Assembly: GCF_013359725.1 (NCBI RefSeq)
Contig: NZ_JABFMW010000003.1
Location: forward strand, 1 to 64,000
Direction: 5' to 3'
DNA from: Pseudarthrobacter sp. C4D7
GTDB taxonomy: Bacteria; Actinomycetota; Actinomycetes; Actinomycetales; Micrococcaceae
DNA: 64,000 bases
This document shows positions 47,351-55,760 of the stretch, one piece after another. Numbering within the stretch: position 1 is the stretch's first letter; every line of letters begins with the position of its first letter. The notes under the pieces were generated by a model. It saw only the letters and a list, made by a program, of their open reading frames with translations, was not told the DNA's origin and did no database searches. Position numbers and translations under genes: made by a program.

Positions 47351-50300
47351 ATGGATCAGATAACCACCCACCGGACCCGGCTCCGCCGTGGCCTGCCGAA
47401 AGTAGCGCTCACCATGCCATCCCAACCGGACGAAAGTGCGGACCTGGCAATACAGACACCCGCCATCAACGACCGCTCCCTGGCGGCCGGGCTGGCGTAT
47501 GCCATGGCGAGCAGGGTCTCGGGCATGTCCTTCGACGGCGGCACAGGACTCCTGCTGGGCAAGGTCCGGGGCGGTGCGGAGCTGCCATACTCCACGACGG
47601 CCAAGCTGGTCCGGCGGGCCGGCGGCTGGAGCTGCACGGTGGGCGTCTGCAGCTGCCCGGTCCGCAAGGACTGCAAGCACGTGGCGGCCCTGCTGTTCGC
47701 TGCCGAGGACAACCCCGCCATCCGGGTGCAGCTGCTGGCACCCTCCACCTCCATGCAGGTATCCCGGGCACCGTCCGCCGCCCTCCCCGACTGGGAGCAG
47801 GCCCTCAGCCCGCTGATCTCCCAGCCCGGCGCAGCCCCCTCCACCAGCGGGGTTCCCCTGGCCCTCCAGTTCGAGATCGAGGAACCGCCGCCGCATTTCT
47901 CCTACACGGGCCGCCGCGACCCGGTCCGCGGCGTCCGGCAGCTGAAGGTCCGACCCGTGACCATGGGGGCCAAGGGCAAGTGGATCCGTGGGGACGTTTC
48001 CTGGAACACGCTGAGCTACCTGAATTTCCGGCGCGAATCGAACCAGGCGCACGTGGAGTGGCTGCAGGAGTTCCTGGCCGGCCATTCCTCCTCCGCCAGC
48101 CGGGTGCACAACTCAGCCGGCCTCTGGCTGGGCCTGAACTCCTACGCCGGCAAAAACCTGTGGAGCCTGCTGTCCGATGCCCGGAAGATCGGGCTCCATC
48201 TGGTCCACTCGCGCGGCACCGAGCCGGTCCGGGTGGCCGAGTCCCCCGCCGCCGTCGGGCTTTCCCTCAGCCGGTACGGGGCTCCGGTGGCGGAGCCTGC
48301 CGCGGAGGCCGCCGGAGCAAAAGCCACCACGTCCGACGGCGGCCTGGAACTCTCCCCCACCATCACCGTTGAGGGGGCCGACGTTGACCCGGCAGCGGTG
48401 GGCACCATCGGCCGGCCCGCGCGCGGCATCTTCTTCACGGCCGGAGAGGCTGCCCTTCCCGGGGTGCCTGATCCGGACGGAGTGATCACGCTGGCCCCGC
48501 TGGAGAGCGGGCTGAGCGAGGAACTGCTGTCGTTCGTCACCGCCGGCAGCATGCTGCATATTCCGGCCCGGGACGAGTCGCGGTTCCTGACCGGCTTCTA
48601 TCCCAAGCTCAAGCAGACCGCCCGCGTGACCACCCGCGACGAGTCCGTGGAACTGCCCGAACTGGCCGTTCCCACCCTCTCGCTGCTGGCCAACTACGGC
48701 GCCGACCACCGGGTGCGGCTGCACTGGGAGTGGCATTACAAGACGGGAAAGCTGGTCACCGCCCAGCCGTTGTGGCGGCATCCGGGCGACCAGGGCTACC
48801 GCGACGACACGGCCGAGGCCCGCATCCTGGACGGCATCGGCCAGCCCTGGGAGGTGGTGCCCGGCCTGGGCGAATCTGCCACGGGCGGCTGGGGTACTCC
48901 CCGGCTGGCGGCGTCCGCCGAGCTCACCGGCCTGGATACGCTGGCGTTCACTGAGGAAGTCCTGCCCCGGCTGCGGGAAGCACCTGACGTGGACGTGGAG
49001 ACGGCCGGCGACATCGCCGACTACCGCGAGGCTGAAGAGGCGCCGGTGGTGTCCATCTCCACCAAGGCCACCGAACAGCGGGACTGGTTCGACCTCGGCA
49101 TCCAAATCTCCCTTGAAGGCCAGCCCGTGTCCTTCGCTGCCGTCTTCTCCGCGCTCGCCGCGGGCCAGACCAAGATGCTGCTGCCCAGCGGCGCCTACTT
49201 CTCGCTGGACCTGCCGGAGCTGCACCAGCTGCGGGCGCTGATCGAGGAAGCCCGGTCACTGCAGGACAACAAGGATGCTCCCCTGCAGATCAGCCGGTTC
49301 CAGGCCGGGCTGTGGGATGAGCTGGCGCAGCTGGGGATCGTGGACGAACAGGCCGCAGCCTGGCGGTCAGCGGTGGGCGGCCTCCTGGAGGGCGGCACGG
49401 ACGGGCTGCCGCTGCCGGCGTCACTCAACGCCGAGCTGCGCCCGTACCAGCTCGAAGGGTTCAACTGGCTCAGCTTCCTGTACAAGCACGGGCTGGGCGG
49501 CATCCTGGCCGACGACATGGGCCTGGGCAAGACCGTCCAGGCGCTGGCCCTGATGTGCGCCGCCAAGGAGTTGGCCGTCGCGGCTGCTTCGTCCCTGGAA
49601 ACGCCCGACGACGGTGCTGCCGCTGCCCCGGAAAACCGGGCCGCCGCCGTCGCGCCCTTCCTGGTGGTGGCGCCCACCAGCGTGGTGGGAAACTGGGCGC
49701 TGGAAGCCGCACGTTTCGCTCCCGGCCTGACCATCCGGACTGTCGGCGAGACCTTTGCCAAGAGCGGGCAGGATGTGGCTGATGCCCTGGACGGCGCAGA
49801 CATCGTGATCACGTCCTACGCCCTGTTCCGGATCGATTACGAGGCCTACGCCTCCCGCACCTGGAACGGGCTGGTGCTGGACGAGGCGCAGTTCGTGAAG
49901 AACCACCAGTCCAAGGCGTACCAGTGCGCGCGGAAGCTCCCGGCGGCATTCAAGCTGGCCATCACCGGCACACCGCTGGAAAACAACCTGATGGAGTTCT
50001 GGGCGCTGACGTCCATCGTGGCACCGGGCCTGTTCTCCAGCCCCAAACGCTTCGCCGAGTACTACCAGAAGCCGGTGGAAAAGAACGGCGACAAGGGGCA
50101 GCTGGAAAAGCTCCGGCGCCGCGTCCGGCCGCTGATGATGCGCCGCACCAAGGACCAGGTGATCAAGGACCTGCCGCCCAAGCAGGAGCAGATCCTTGAA
50201 GTGGTGCTGAATCCGCGCCACCAGAAGGTCTACCAGACGCATCTGCAGCGCGAACGGCAAAAGATCCTGGGTCTGATCGAGGACGTCAACAAGAACCGGT

Positions 50301-50890
50301 TCACCATTTTCCAGTCGCTGACCCTGCTGCGGCAGCTCAGCCTGGACGTCTCGCTGGTGGACCCGTCCCTGGCCGCGGTGCGGTCCTCGAAGCTGGATGT
50401 CCTGTTTGAGCAGCTGGAGGACCTGGTGGCAGAGGGGCACCGGGCGTTGATCTTCAGCCAGTTCACCGGCTTCCTGGGCAAGGTCCGCGAGCGGCTGGAC
50501 CAGGAGGAGATCGAGTACTGCTACCTCGACGGCGGCACCCGGAACCGTGCCGACGTGGTCAGCGAGTTCAAGAACGGCAGCGCACCGGTGTTCCTGATTT
50601 CGCTCAAGGCCGGCGGCTTTGGCCTCAACCTCACCGAGGCCGACTACGTCTTCCTGCTCGATCCGTGGTGGAACCCGGCGTCCGAGGCGCAGGCCGTGGA
50701 CCGGACCCACAGGATCGGCCAGGCCCGGAACGTGATGGTGTACCGGCTCGTGGCCAAGGACACCATCGAGGAAAAGGTCATGGCCCTGAAGACCCGCAAG
50801 TCGCAGCTGTTCGCCGACGTCATGGAAGGCGATGCCCTCTCGAGCGGAGCCATCACTGCCGAGGACCTGGCCGGGCTGTTCAAGGAGTAA
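47351..50890 (+). CDS. SWI2/SNF2 helicase with N-terminal SWIM zinc finger
   Basis: This 1179-residue protein has three parts. A SWIM zinc finger lies at about 85-112 (CSCPVRKDCKHVAALL). A domain of about 580 residues covers 120-700, typical of bacterial SNF2 proteins of this type. The helicase core has motif I DDMGLGKTVQ (about 720), motif II LVLDEAQFVKN (about 842), SAGTP-like ITGTPLENN, and motifs V and VI in SLKAGGFGLNLTEADYVFLLDPWWNP and DRTHRIGQ. It is a double-stranded-DNA translocase likely acting in repair or chromatin-like remodelling. The start could also be ATG 47414 (1158 residues). Neither has a clear ribosome site. Confidence 0.92.
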   Translation: MDQITTHRTRLRRGLPKVALTMPSQPDESADLAIQTPAINDRSLAAGLAYAMASRVSGMSFDGGTGLLLGKVRGGAELPYSTTAKLVRRAGGWSCTVGVCSCPVRKDCKHVAALLFAAEDNPAIRVQLLAPSTSMQVSRAPSAALPDWEQALSPLISQPGAAPSTSGVPLALQFEIEEPPPHFSYTGRRDPVRGVRQLKVRPVTMGAKGKWIRGDVSWNTLSYLNFRRESNQAHVEWLQEFLAGHSSSASRVHNSAGLWLGLNSYAGKNLWSLLSDARKIGLHLVHSRGTEPVRVAESPAAVGLSLSRYGAPVAEPAAEAAGAKATTSDGGLELSPTITVEGADVDPAAVGTIGRPARGIFFTAGEAALPGVPDPDGVITLAPLESGLSEELLSFVTAGSMLHIPARDESRFLTGFYPKLKQTARVTTRDESVELPELAVPTLSLLANYGADHRVRLHWEWHYKTGKLVTAQPLWRHPGDQGYRDDTAEARILDGIGQPWEVVPGLGESATGGWGTPRLAASAELTGLDTLAFTEEVLPRLREAPDVDVETAGDIADYREAEEAPVVSISTKATEQRDWFDLGIQISLEGQPVSFAAVFSALAAGQTKMLLPSGAYFSLDLPELHQLRALIEEARSLQDNKDAPLQISRFQAGLWDELAQLGIVDEQAAAWRSAVGGLLEGGTDGLPLPASLNAELRPYQLEGFNWLSFLYKHGLGGILADDMGLGKTVQALALMCAAKELAVAAASSLETPDDGAAAAPENRAAAVAPFLVVAPTSVVGNWALEAARFAPGLTIRTVGETFAKSGQDVADALDGADIVITSYALFRIDYEAYASRTWNGLVLDEAQFVKNHQSKAYQCARKLPAAFKLAITGTPLENNLMEFWALTSIVAPGLFSSPKRFAEYYQKPVEKNGDKGQLEKLRRRVRPLMMRRTKDQVIKDLPPKQEQILEVVLNPRHQKVYQTHLQRERQKILGLIEDVNKNRFTIFQSLTLLRQLSLDVSLVDPSLAAVRSSKLDVLFEQLEDLVAEGHRALIFSQFTGFLGKVRERLDQEEIEYCYLDGGTRNRADVVSEFKNGSAPVFLISLKAGGFGLNLTEADYVFLLDPWWNPASEAQAVDRTHRIGQARNVMVYRLVAKDTIEEKVMALKTRKSQLFADVMEGDALSSGAITAEDLAGLFKE

Positions 50891-50954
50891 AGCCCTCCCG
50901 GGACTCACCGTCTAAGCTGGTGCTCAACGTAAAACTACAACGTTGGAGAAAACT

Positions 50955-51977
50955 GTGCCGCACCAGCTGCCCGCCACGGAAGCCCCTGCAGCGCCGCCCC
51001 TGGTTCCGCTGCGCCCGGACGCCTTCACCACTCCGTACCGGGACCCCGTTTGGGACGGCCCCACGGACCCCGTCCTGGTAGCGGACCACCTCAGGGGCGA
51101 GTGGGTTCTCTTCTATACGCAGCGCCGCGCCACGGCTCCGGGGCTGGCGGGGGTGGAGTGGGTGCATGGCACGGCCATCGGGGTGGCCAGATCCTCCGAC
51201 GGCGGCGCAACCTGGCGCTACCAAGGCACCGCGGAGGGACTCATCCCGCCGGGAACGGACCTGCCGGCAACCCTCTGGGCGCCCGACGTCGTCCGTGTTG
51301 GCGGCCGGTGGATCATGTACCTGACGGTCCTGGGCGGCAGGCGCACGGACTGGACCGGAGCCGCGGACATCGTCCAGTTCGTCAGCACCGACCTCCATCA
51401 CTGGGAGTACCTGGGCCGGATCGATCTCGATTCCCCCCGGGTTATTGACGCTGCCGTTGCCCGGTGCGGTGACGGCCGGTACCGCCTCTGGTACAAGGAC
51501 GAGGCCCGCGGCTCCAACACGTTCAGCGCGGTCAGCGGCACTCCGGAGGATCCGTCGTCGTGGCGCCGTGAGGGCGTGGTGATTTCCGGACGCCCGCACG
51601 AAGGGCCCAAGGTTTTCCGGCTGGGCGGCAGCTACTGGATGATCGTGGACGAGTGGCGGGGCCAGGCGGTCTACCGTTCAGAGGACGCAACGGGTCGCTG
51701 GGTCCGGCAGGAGCACCGTGGCGGGCTGATCCTCACGGTGCCGGAATCGGTGGCGGGAAGGCCCGTCGTCGGACGCCATGCGGACGTGGTGCCGCTTGAC
51801 ACCGGGGACACGCGCGACGGCGGGCCGCAGCGCGCGCTGGTGGTTTACTTCACGCATCCGCACTGGGGCGGCGAGGACATCGACACCATGGCACCGGACC
51901 CGCGCACCCGGCTCAGCCACGTCCGGGCGGCCGTACTGGAAGTGCGCGACGGAATCCTGGCCTGCACGGAACACTGA
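50955..51977 (+). CDS. five-bladed propeller glycosidase-like protein (GH43/GH32 type)
   Basis: The 340-residue protein has repeats of a five-bladed beta-propeller. YRDPVWDGPTDPVLV (about 25-39) includes the first acidic residue. GVARSSDGGATWRY, LWAPDVVRVGGRWIMYLTV, RVIDAAVARCGDGRYRLWYKDEA and HEGPKVFRLGGSYWMIVDEW (about 215-235) follow, the last with a likely catalytic Glu-Gly-Pro. This EGP/ARDP-like layout suggests GH43/GH32-type or GH130-like arabinan/xylan/mannoside activity; the exact family is not settled. There is no signal peptide. The GTG start at 50955 has GGAG six bases upstream. It stands alone, ending at a shared terminator. Confidence 0.8.
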   Translation: MPHQLPATEAPAAPPLVPLRPDAFTTPYRDPVWDGPTDPVLVADHLRGEWVLFYTQRRATAPGLAGVEWVHGTAIGVARSSDGGATWRYQGTAEGLIPPGTDLPATLWAPDVVRVGGRWIMYLTVLGGRRTDWTGAADIVQFVSTDLHHWEYLGRIDLDSPRVIDAAVARCGDGRYRLWYKDEARGSNTFSAVSGTPEDPSSWRREGVVISGRPHEGPKVFRLGGSYWMIVDEWRGQAVYRSEDATGRWVRQEHRGGLILTVPESVAGRPVVGRHADVVPLDTGDTRDGGPQRALVVYFTHPHWGGEDIDTMAPDPRTRLSHVRAAVLEVRDGILACTEH

Positions 51978-51996
51978 CTCTGCTGCCCACAACGAA

Positions 51997-52054
51997 GGGC
52001 CAAACCCTGGAACCACATGCCGGCGGCTGCCGGCACCGGCCCAGGGTTTGGCCC
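51997..52054. terminator. bidirectional terminator between hydrolase and amt
   Basis: Perfect 14-base arms GGGCCAAACCCTGG/CCAGGGTTTGGCCC (51997-52010, 52041-52054) enclose a 30-base GC-rich loop between the convergent genes. Confidence 0.82.
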
Positions 52055-52084
52055 CTGCTGTTTGCTGGAAGGTCGGGACCGGAA

Positions 52085-53377
52085 CTAGACCCGCTGCGGT
52101 GACCCCAGCTCCACCGGGTCCTCGTCGGTCAGGTATGCCAGTTCGGAGTGTGCGGCGAGGTCGATGCCGCGCAGTTCGTCCTCGGGCTTGATGCGCAGGC
52201 CGCCCATGGCCTTGTCCAGGATCTTCGCCAGGATCCAGGTGATGCCGAAGGAGTAGGCCAGCACCGTGACCGTGGCCAGGGCCTGGATGCCCAGCAGCTC
52301 GAACCCGCCGCCGTAGAAGAGCCCGCTTACTGCGTTGGGCGCGGCGTCGGTGGCGAAGAGGCCGATCAGCAGCGTACCCAGGATGCCGCCCACCAGGTGC
52401 ACGCCGACGACGTCGAGGGAATCGTCAAAGCCCAGCCGGAACTTCAACTCGATGGCCAGCGAGCAGACGGCCCCGGCCACAGCCCCGATGGCTACGGCAC
52501 CCAGCGGGCTGACTGCACCGCAGGCAGGGGTGATGGCCACCAGCGCGGAAATCAAGCCGGAGGCAGCGCCCATGCTGGTGGCTGCGCCGTGGCGGACCCG
52601 CTCAACCAGGGCCCAGGCAAGCAGGCCTGCGGACGCGGCAACGGCGGTATTCAGGAACACCACCGCCGCCGACTGGCCGGCGGAGAGGGCGGAGCCGGCA
52701 TTGAAGCCGAACCAGCCGACCCACAGCAGGCCTGCTCCCACCAGTACCAGCGGCCGGCTGTGCGGCTTGGTGTGCTCCATCTTGGGCCAGCCTGAGCTCT
52801 TTCCCAGGACCAGGGCCAGGGCCAGGGCCGCGGCGCCGGCATTCATGTGCACCGCGGTGCCGCCGGCGAAGTCGATGGCCTTGATACCGTTGGCGATCCA
52901 CCCGCCAACAGTGCTGCCGTCCGCCGAGTTGAAGGCGAACACCCAGTGGGCGACGGGGAAATAGACAACCGTGGCCCAGATGCCGGCGAACAGCATCCAG
53001 GCGCCGAACTTCATGCGGCCCGCGGCGGCACCGGCCACCAGGGCGGTGGTGACGCAGGCGAAGAAGAGCTGGAACGCAGCAAACAGGATGACCGGAATGG
53101 ACGCTGAATCGTCCTTGGCGAGCAGCTGCCCCATGCCCGGAAACTCGGTGACGTCACCGATGAGTCCCAGTCCGCCCACGGAGTTTCCGAAGGCCATCGA
53201 GTACCCGAACAGTGCCCAGAGGACGGCCACCAGGCTGGCGCCGCCGAAGCACATCATCATCATGTTCAGGATGCGGCGGGATCCCACCATGCCCCCGTAA
53301 AACAGGGCCAGGGCGGGGATCATCATGCACACCAGCGCCGAGCTGGCCAAAATCCAAGCGACATTTCCCGAGTCCAT
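52085..53377 (-). CDS. amt: ammonium transporter
   Basis: The 430-residue Amt channel has 11 transmembrane helices. The twin-histidine pore is present in AVHMNAGAAAL and VVGVHLVGGILGT, and the signature DFAGGTAVHMNAG marks TM5. The C-terminal cytosolic tail is GGLRIKPEDELRGIDLAAHSELAY, where GlnK binds in homologues. No glnK or glnD follows here, unlike in many actinobacteria. AAAGGGG precedes the ATG. It imports ammonium and fits the nitrogen-related genes further right. Confidence 0.95.
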   Translation of the reverse strand: MDSGNVAWILASSALVCMMIPALALFYGGMVGSRRILNMMMMCFGGASLVAVLWALFGYSMAFGNSVGGLGLIGDVTEFPGMGQLLAKDDSASIPVILFAAFQLFFACVTTALVAGAAAGRMKFGAWMLFAGIWATVVYFPVAHWVFAFNSADGSTVGGWIANGIKAIDFAGGTAVHMNAGAAALALALVLGKSSGWPKMEHTKPHSRPLVLVGAGLLWVGWFGFNAGSALSAGQSAAVVFLNTAVAASAGLLAWALVERVRHGAATSMGAASGLISALVAITPACGAVSPLGAVAIGAVAGAVCSLAIELKFRLGFDDSLDVVGVHLVGGILGTLLIGLFATDAAPNAVSGLFYGGGFELLGIQALATVTVLAYSFGITWILAKILDKAMGGLRIKPEDELRGIDLAAHSELAYLTDEDPVELGSPQRV

Positions 53378-53831
53378 GGGAAACCCCTTTCAAGATGCGA
53401 AAAGAACGGTAAGTTGCCGTCAGGGCCGTTCCGTTAAGTGGGACGTGGGGGGAGAAACCACGGCCGGCAGAGGGGCGGCTTGCGCCGTCTGATACCAGAG
53501 TATGGCGGCCATCCCGGGCTGGGTTTCGGCTGTGTTAAATGGTGGTTTCAGCCAATTGCGTGCGAGTTTCAGGCGTCACGCGACGCGCAGGAGTACCGCG
53601 CAGAAGTACCGCCCCGGACGCATCGTGCGCGGGCCGGTCAGGGGAACGTCAACGGCGGCAAAGAGCCGGAATTCCGTCATTGACATGGGCTGCGCGCAGG
53701 AGCAGATTGAGAGCGTTAATCCACGGGGCGGCAGGCTCTGGACGGGGCACACCCCGCCCTGCCCGCCCCATTTCCCGGCAGCGAACAGCCCCGGACGAAC
53801 TCAATAAACACTCCTTACGAAGGAGCCAGAA
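53378..53831. other. 454-base intergenic region between amt and cupin gene
   Basis: No gene is convincing here. It holds the promoter of amt (minus strand), with AT-richer DNA around 53535-53550. Two GTTTC boxes (53545-53549, 53566-53570) and GTCAC (53575-53579) are GlnR-like but badly spaced. The cupin gene's AAGGAG is at 53820-53824, so its promoter must lie just upstream. Confidence 0.4.
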
Positions 53832-54205
53832 ATGCCCGCAGTAACGGTGAAGAGCCTGGAGTCCAAATCCTTTGACCAGCCGGATGAAAAGCGCCGGCCG
53901 CCCCAAACCAGGTAGACGTGGTCAACATCGGCGGCGCCACCTTGGGCCGTTTCACTTTCGAGCCCGGCTGGCGCTGGTCGGAGACCGTCAAGACGGTGGT
54001 CCACACGGACACCTGCCAGGTGAACCACCTGGGCGTCTGCGTCGCCGGGACGCTCACCGTGCAGATGGCCGACGGAAACCAGATGACCATCAATGCCGGG
54101 GACGCCTATTCCATACCGGCCGGCCATGACGCCTGGGTGGAAGGCGGCGGGACCTACGTCTGCTACGAAGTGATGAGCGCAGCGGAGTTCGCCAAACCCG
54201 CCTGA
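53832..54205 (+). pseudogene. cupin-domain protein broken by a one-base deletion
   Basis: The ATG at 53832 has AAGGAG at ideal distance and encodes MPAVTVKSLESKSFDQPDEK, but the frame stops at 53913. The cupin part continues in a different frame (PNQVDVVNIGG..., then HTDTCQVNHLG at the metal site, AGTLTV, AGDAYSIPAGHDAW). A one-base deletion between about 53892 and 53908 explains it; restoring it would give a protein of about 124 residues. The downstream part alone could start at GTG 53918 (95 residues) but has no good ribosome site. Either a real frameshift or a sequencing error. The family acts as small metal-binding or sugar-cupin proteins. Confidence 0.75.
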
Positions 54206-54307
54206 CCAGCCACTCCGCGCCAACCTTCAGGAAAGGGAGGACTGCCAGACCCTCCCTCTCCTGCCGCCGCGGCCCTACCGTTGAGGAAACGCAACGATCG
54301 GAGAGCA

Positions 54308-55294
54308 ATGAGAGTCACCGTCATCGGCGGCAGCGGCCACATCGGTTCATACCTGGTTCCCCGGCTGGTCCGGGCGGGCCACGAGGTCACCAACATCAGC
54401 CGCGGCACCAGCACGCCCTACACGGATGCACCCGAATGGCAGCAGGTGCACCAGGTCGGCGCGGACCGGCAGGCAGAGGACCAGGACGGAACGTTCGCGG
54501 ACCGGGTGGCTGCACTGAAACCCGATGCCGTGGTGGATTTGGTCTGCTTCACCCTCGAATCGGCAACTGCACTGGTGCAGCGGCTGCGCGGAGAGGTGGG
54601 GCACCTGCTCCACTGCGGCTCCGTCTGGCGGTACGGGCAGAGCCTGAAGCTTCCCATCCGGGAGGGATCGGATTCGGCCGCCGAACCCTTTGGCGAGTAC
54701 GGCGTCCAGAAGAACAGGATCGCCCTGATGCTCAAGGAGGAAACCGCCCGCGGCGGACTGGCCACCACGTCGCTGCATCCCGGCCACATCGTCGGGCCGG
54801 GCTGGCAGCCGGTGGGACCGCTCGGAAACCTCGATCCCACCGTCTGGCAGACGATCTCCGCCGGGCAGCCCGTCCATGTTCCCGGCAGCGGCACCGAACT
54901 CATGCACCACGTGCACGCCGATGATGTCGCGCAGGCATTCGAGAAGGCCCTTGCCCGGCGTGAGGCCGCCGCCGGTGAGGACTTCAATATCGTTGCCCCC
55001 ACCGCGCTGACAGTCCGCGGCTACGTGGACATCGCCGCCGCCTGGTTCGGCCACGCCGCCGTGCTGGAGCCGGTCTCCTGGGAGCGGTTCCGGGAGGACA
55101 CTTCCCACGAGCACGCGGATGCGAGCTGGAACCACCTTTACCGCAGCCAGTGCTTCAGCATCGAGAAAGCGGCTTCGGTGCTGGGCTACGCGCCCCGGTA
55201 CGAGCCGGAGCAGGCCATCTTCGAATCGATCCAGTGGCTTGTGGACCACGAACAGCTCCACGTCGCCCGGCCACTCGGCGTCCCGGCCGGCTGA
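54308..55294 (+). CDS. NAD(P)-dependent epimerase/dehydratase family protein
   Basis: This 328-residue extended short-chain dehydrogenase starts at once with the Rossmann motif VTVIGGSGHIGSYLVPRL (about 3-20). VVDLVCFT follows at about 79, the catalytic YxxxK region EYGVQKNRIALML at about 137-149, and a C-terminal substrate domain (LHPGHIVGPGWQPVG) after that. NAD(P)-linked, probably acting on a sugar nucleotide or related substrate; the true one is unknown. GGAG lies seven bases before the ATG at 54308, better than the longer start at 54281. Confidence 0.87.
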   Translation: MRVTVIGGSGHIGSYLVPRLVRAGHEVTNISRGTSTPYTDAPEWQQVHQVGADRQAEDQDGTFADRVAALKPDAVVDLVCFTLESATALVQRLRGEVGHLLHCGSVWRYGQSLKLPIREGSDSAAEPFGEYGVQKNRIALMLKEETARGGLATTSLHPGHIVGPGWQPVGPLGNLDPTVWQTISAGQPVHVPGSGTELMHHVHADDVAQAFEKALARREAAAGEDFNIVAPTALTVRGYVDIAAAWFGHAAVLEPVSWERFREDTSHEHADASWNHLYRSQCFSIEKAASVLGYAPRYEPEQAIFESIQWLVDHEQLHVARPLGVPAG

Positions 55295-55301
55295 CCCAGC
55301 A

Positions 55302-55760
55302 CTACGGGCGGCGCAACCGCGCCACCAGCGTGGCAGCGAGCAGGGCTGTGGCCAGTTCCAGGGCAATCACCAGCAGCAGGTCCGTGCTGCCGGCGCCAAC
55401 AGCAGCGGACGACGCCGGCCGGGCACCATGGGCATGCCCGGAGCCACCGGCGGTGAGCAGCAGGGCGGCGTGCAGGGCAGCCATTGCCACGGCAGCGGCG
55501 GTGACCCGGTGCAGCGCTCCCACCCGGCAGTGCCGCCAGATATGGAAGGTGCAGGGAACGCAGACGGCGGCGAGCGCCAGCATGAGGACACTGATCCAGG
55601 CACCGTGGTGACCGGATGCGGCCAGCCAGACGTGGGCCGCACAGGAGAAGGCGGTCACCACGGCCACCAGCCGGGGATGCAGGACGGGACCTGTGGCACG
55701 GACCCGGCCTGCCGCCGTCGTACTCCCTGCGGTGGCGGGGGCGAGGCTAGTGGCAGGCAC
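55302..55760 (-). CDS. four-TM membrane protein coupled to amine oxidase gene
   Basis: The 152-residue protein has four hydrophobic helices (about 29-50, 57-77, 84-107 and 126-147) and His/Cys pairs in [13 protein letters not shown]. No family is recognised. The start is taken as GTG 55760, which overlaps the end of the amine oxidase gene by 14 bases and has AGTGAGGG upstream. Longer starts lie wholly inside the oxidase gene. The overlap suggests co-translation; copper handling or amine uptake would be speculative. Conserved Cys and His would be worth checking. Confidence 0.65.
   Translation of the reverse strand: MPATSLAPATAGSTTAAGRVRATGPVLHPRLVAVVTAFSCAAHVWLAASGHHGAWISVLMLALAAVCVPCTFHIWRHCRVGALHRVTAAAVAMAALHAALLLTAGGSGHAHGARPASSAAVGAGSTDLLLVIALELATALLAATLVARLRRP

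Noticed and set aside
53545..53579. GlnR-like motif upstream of amt (GTTTC, GTTTC, GTCAC)
   Set aside because: The elements resemble half-sites, but spacing (16 bases between the two GTTTC boxes and four to GTCAC) does not fit the GTnAC-N6-GAAAC rule; kept only as a note.
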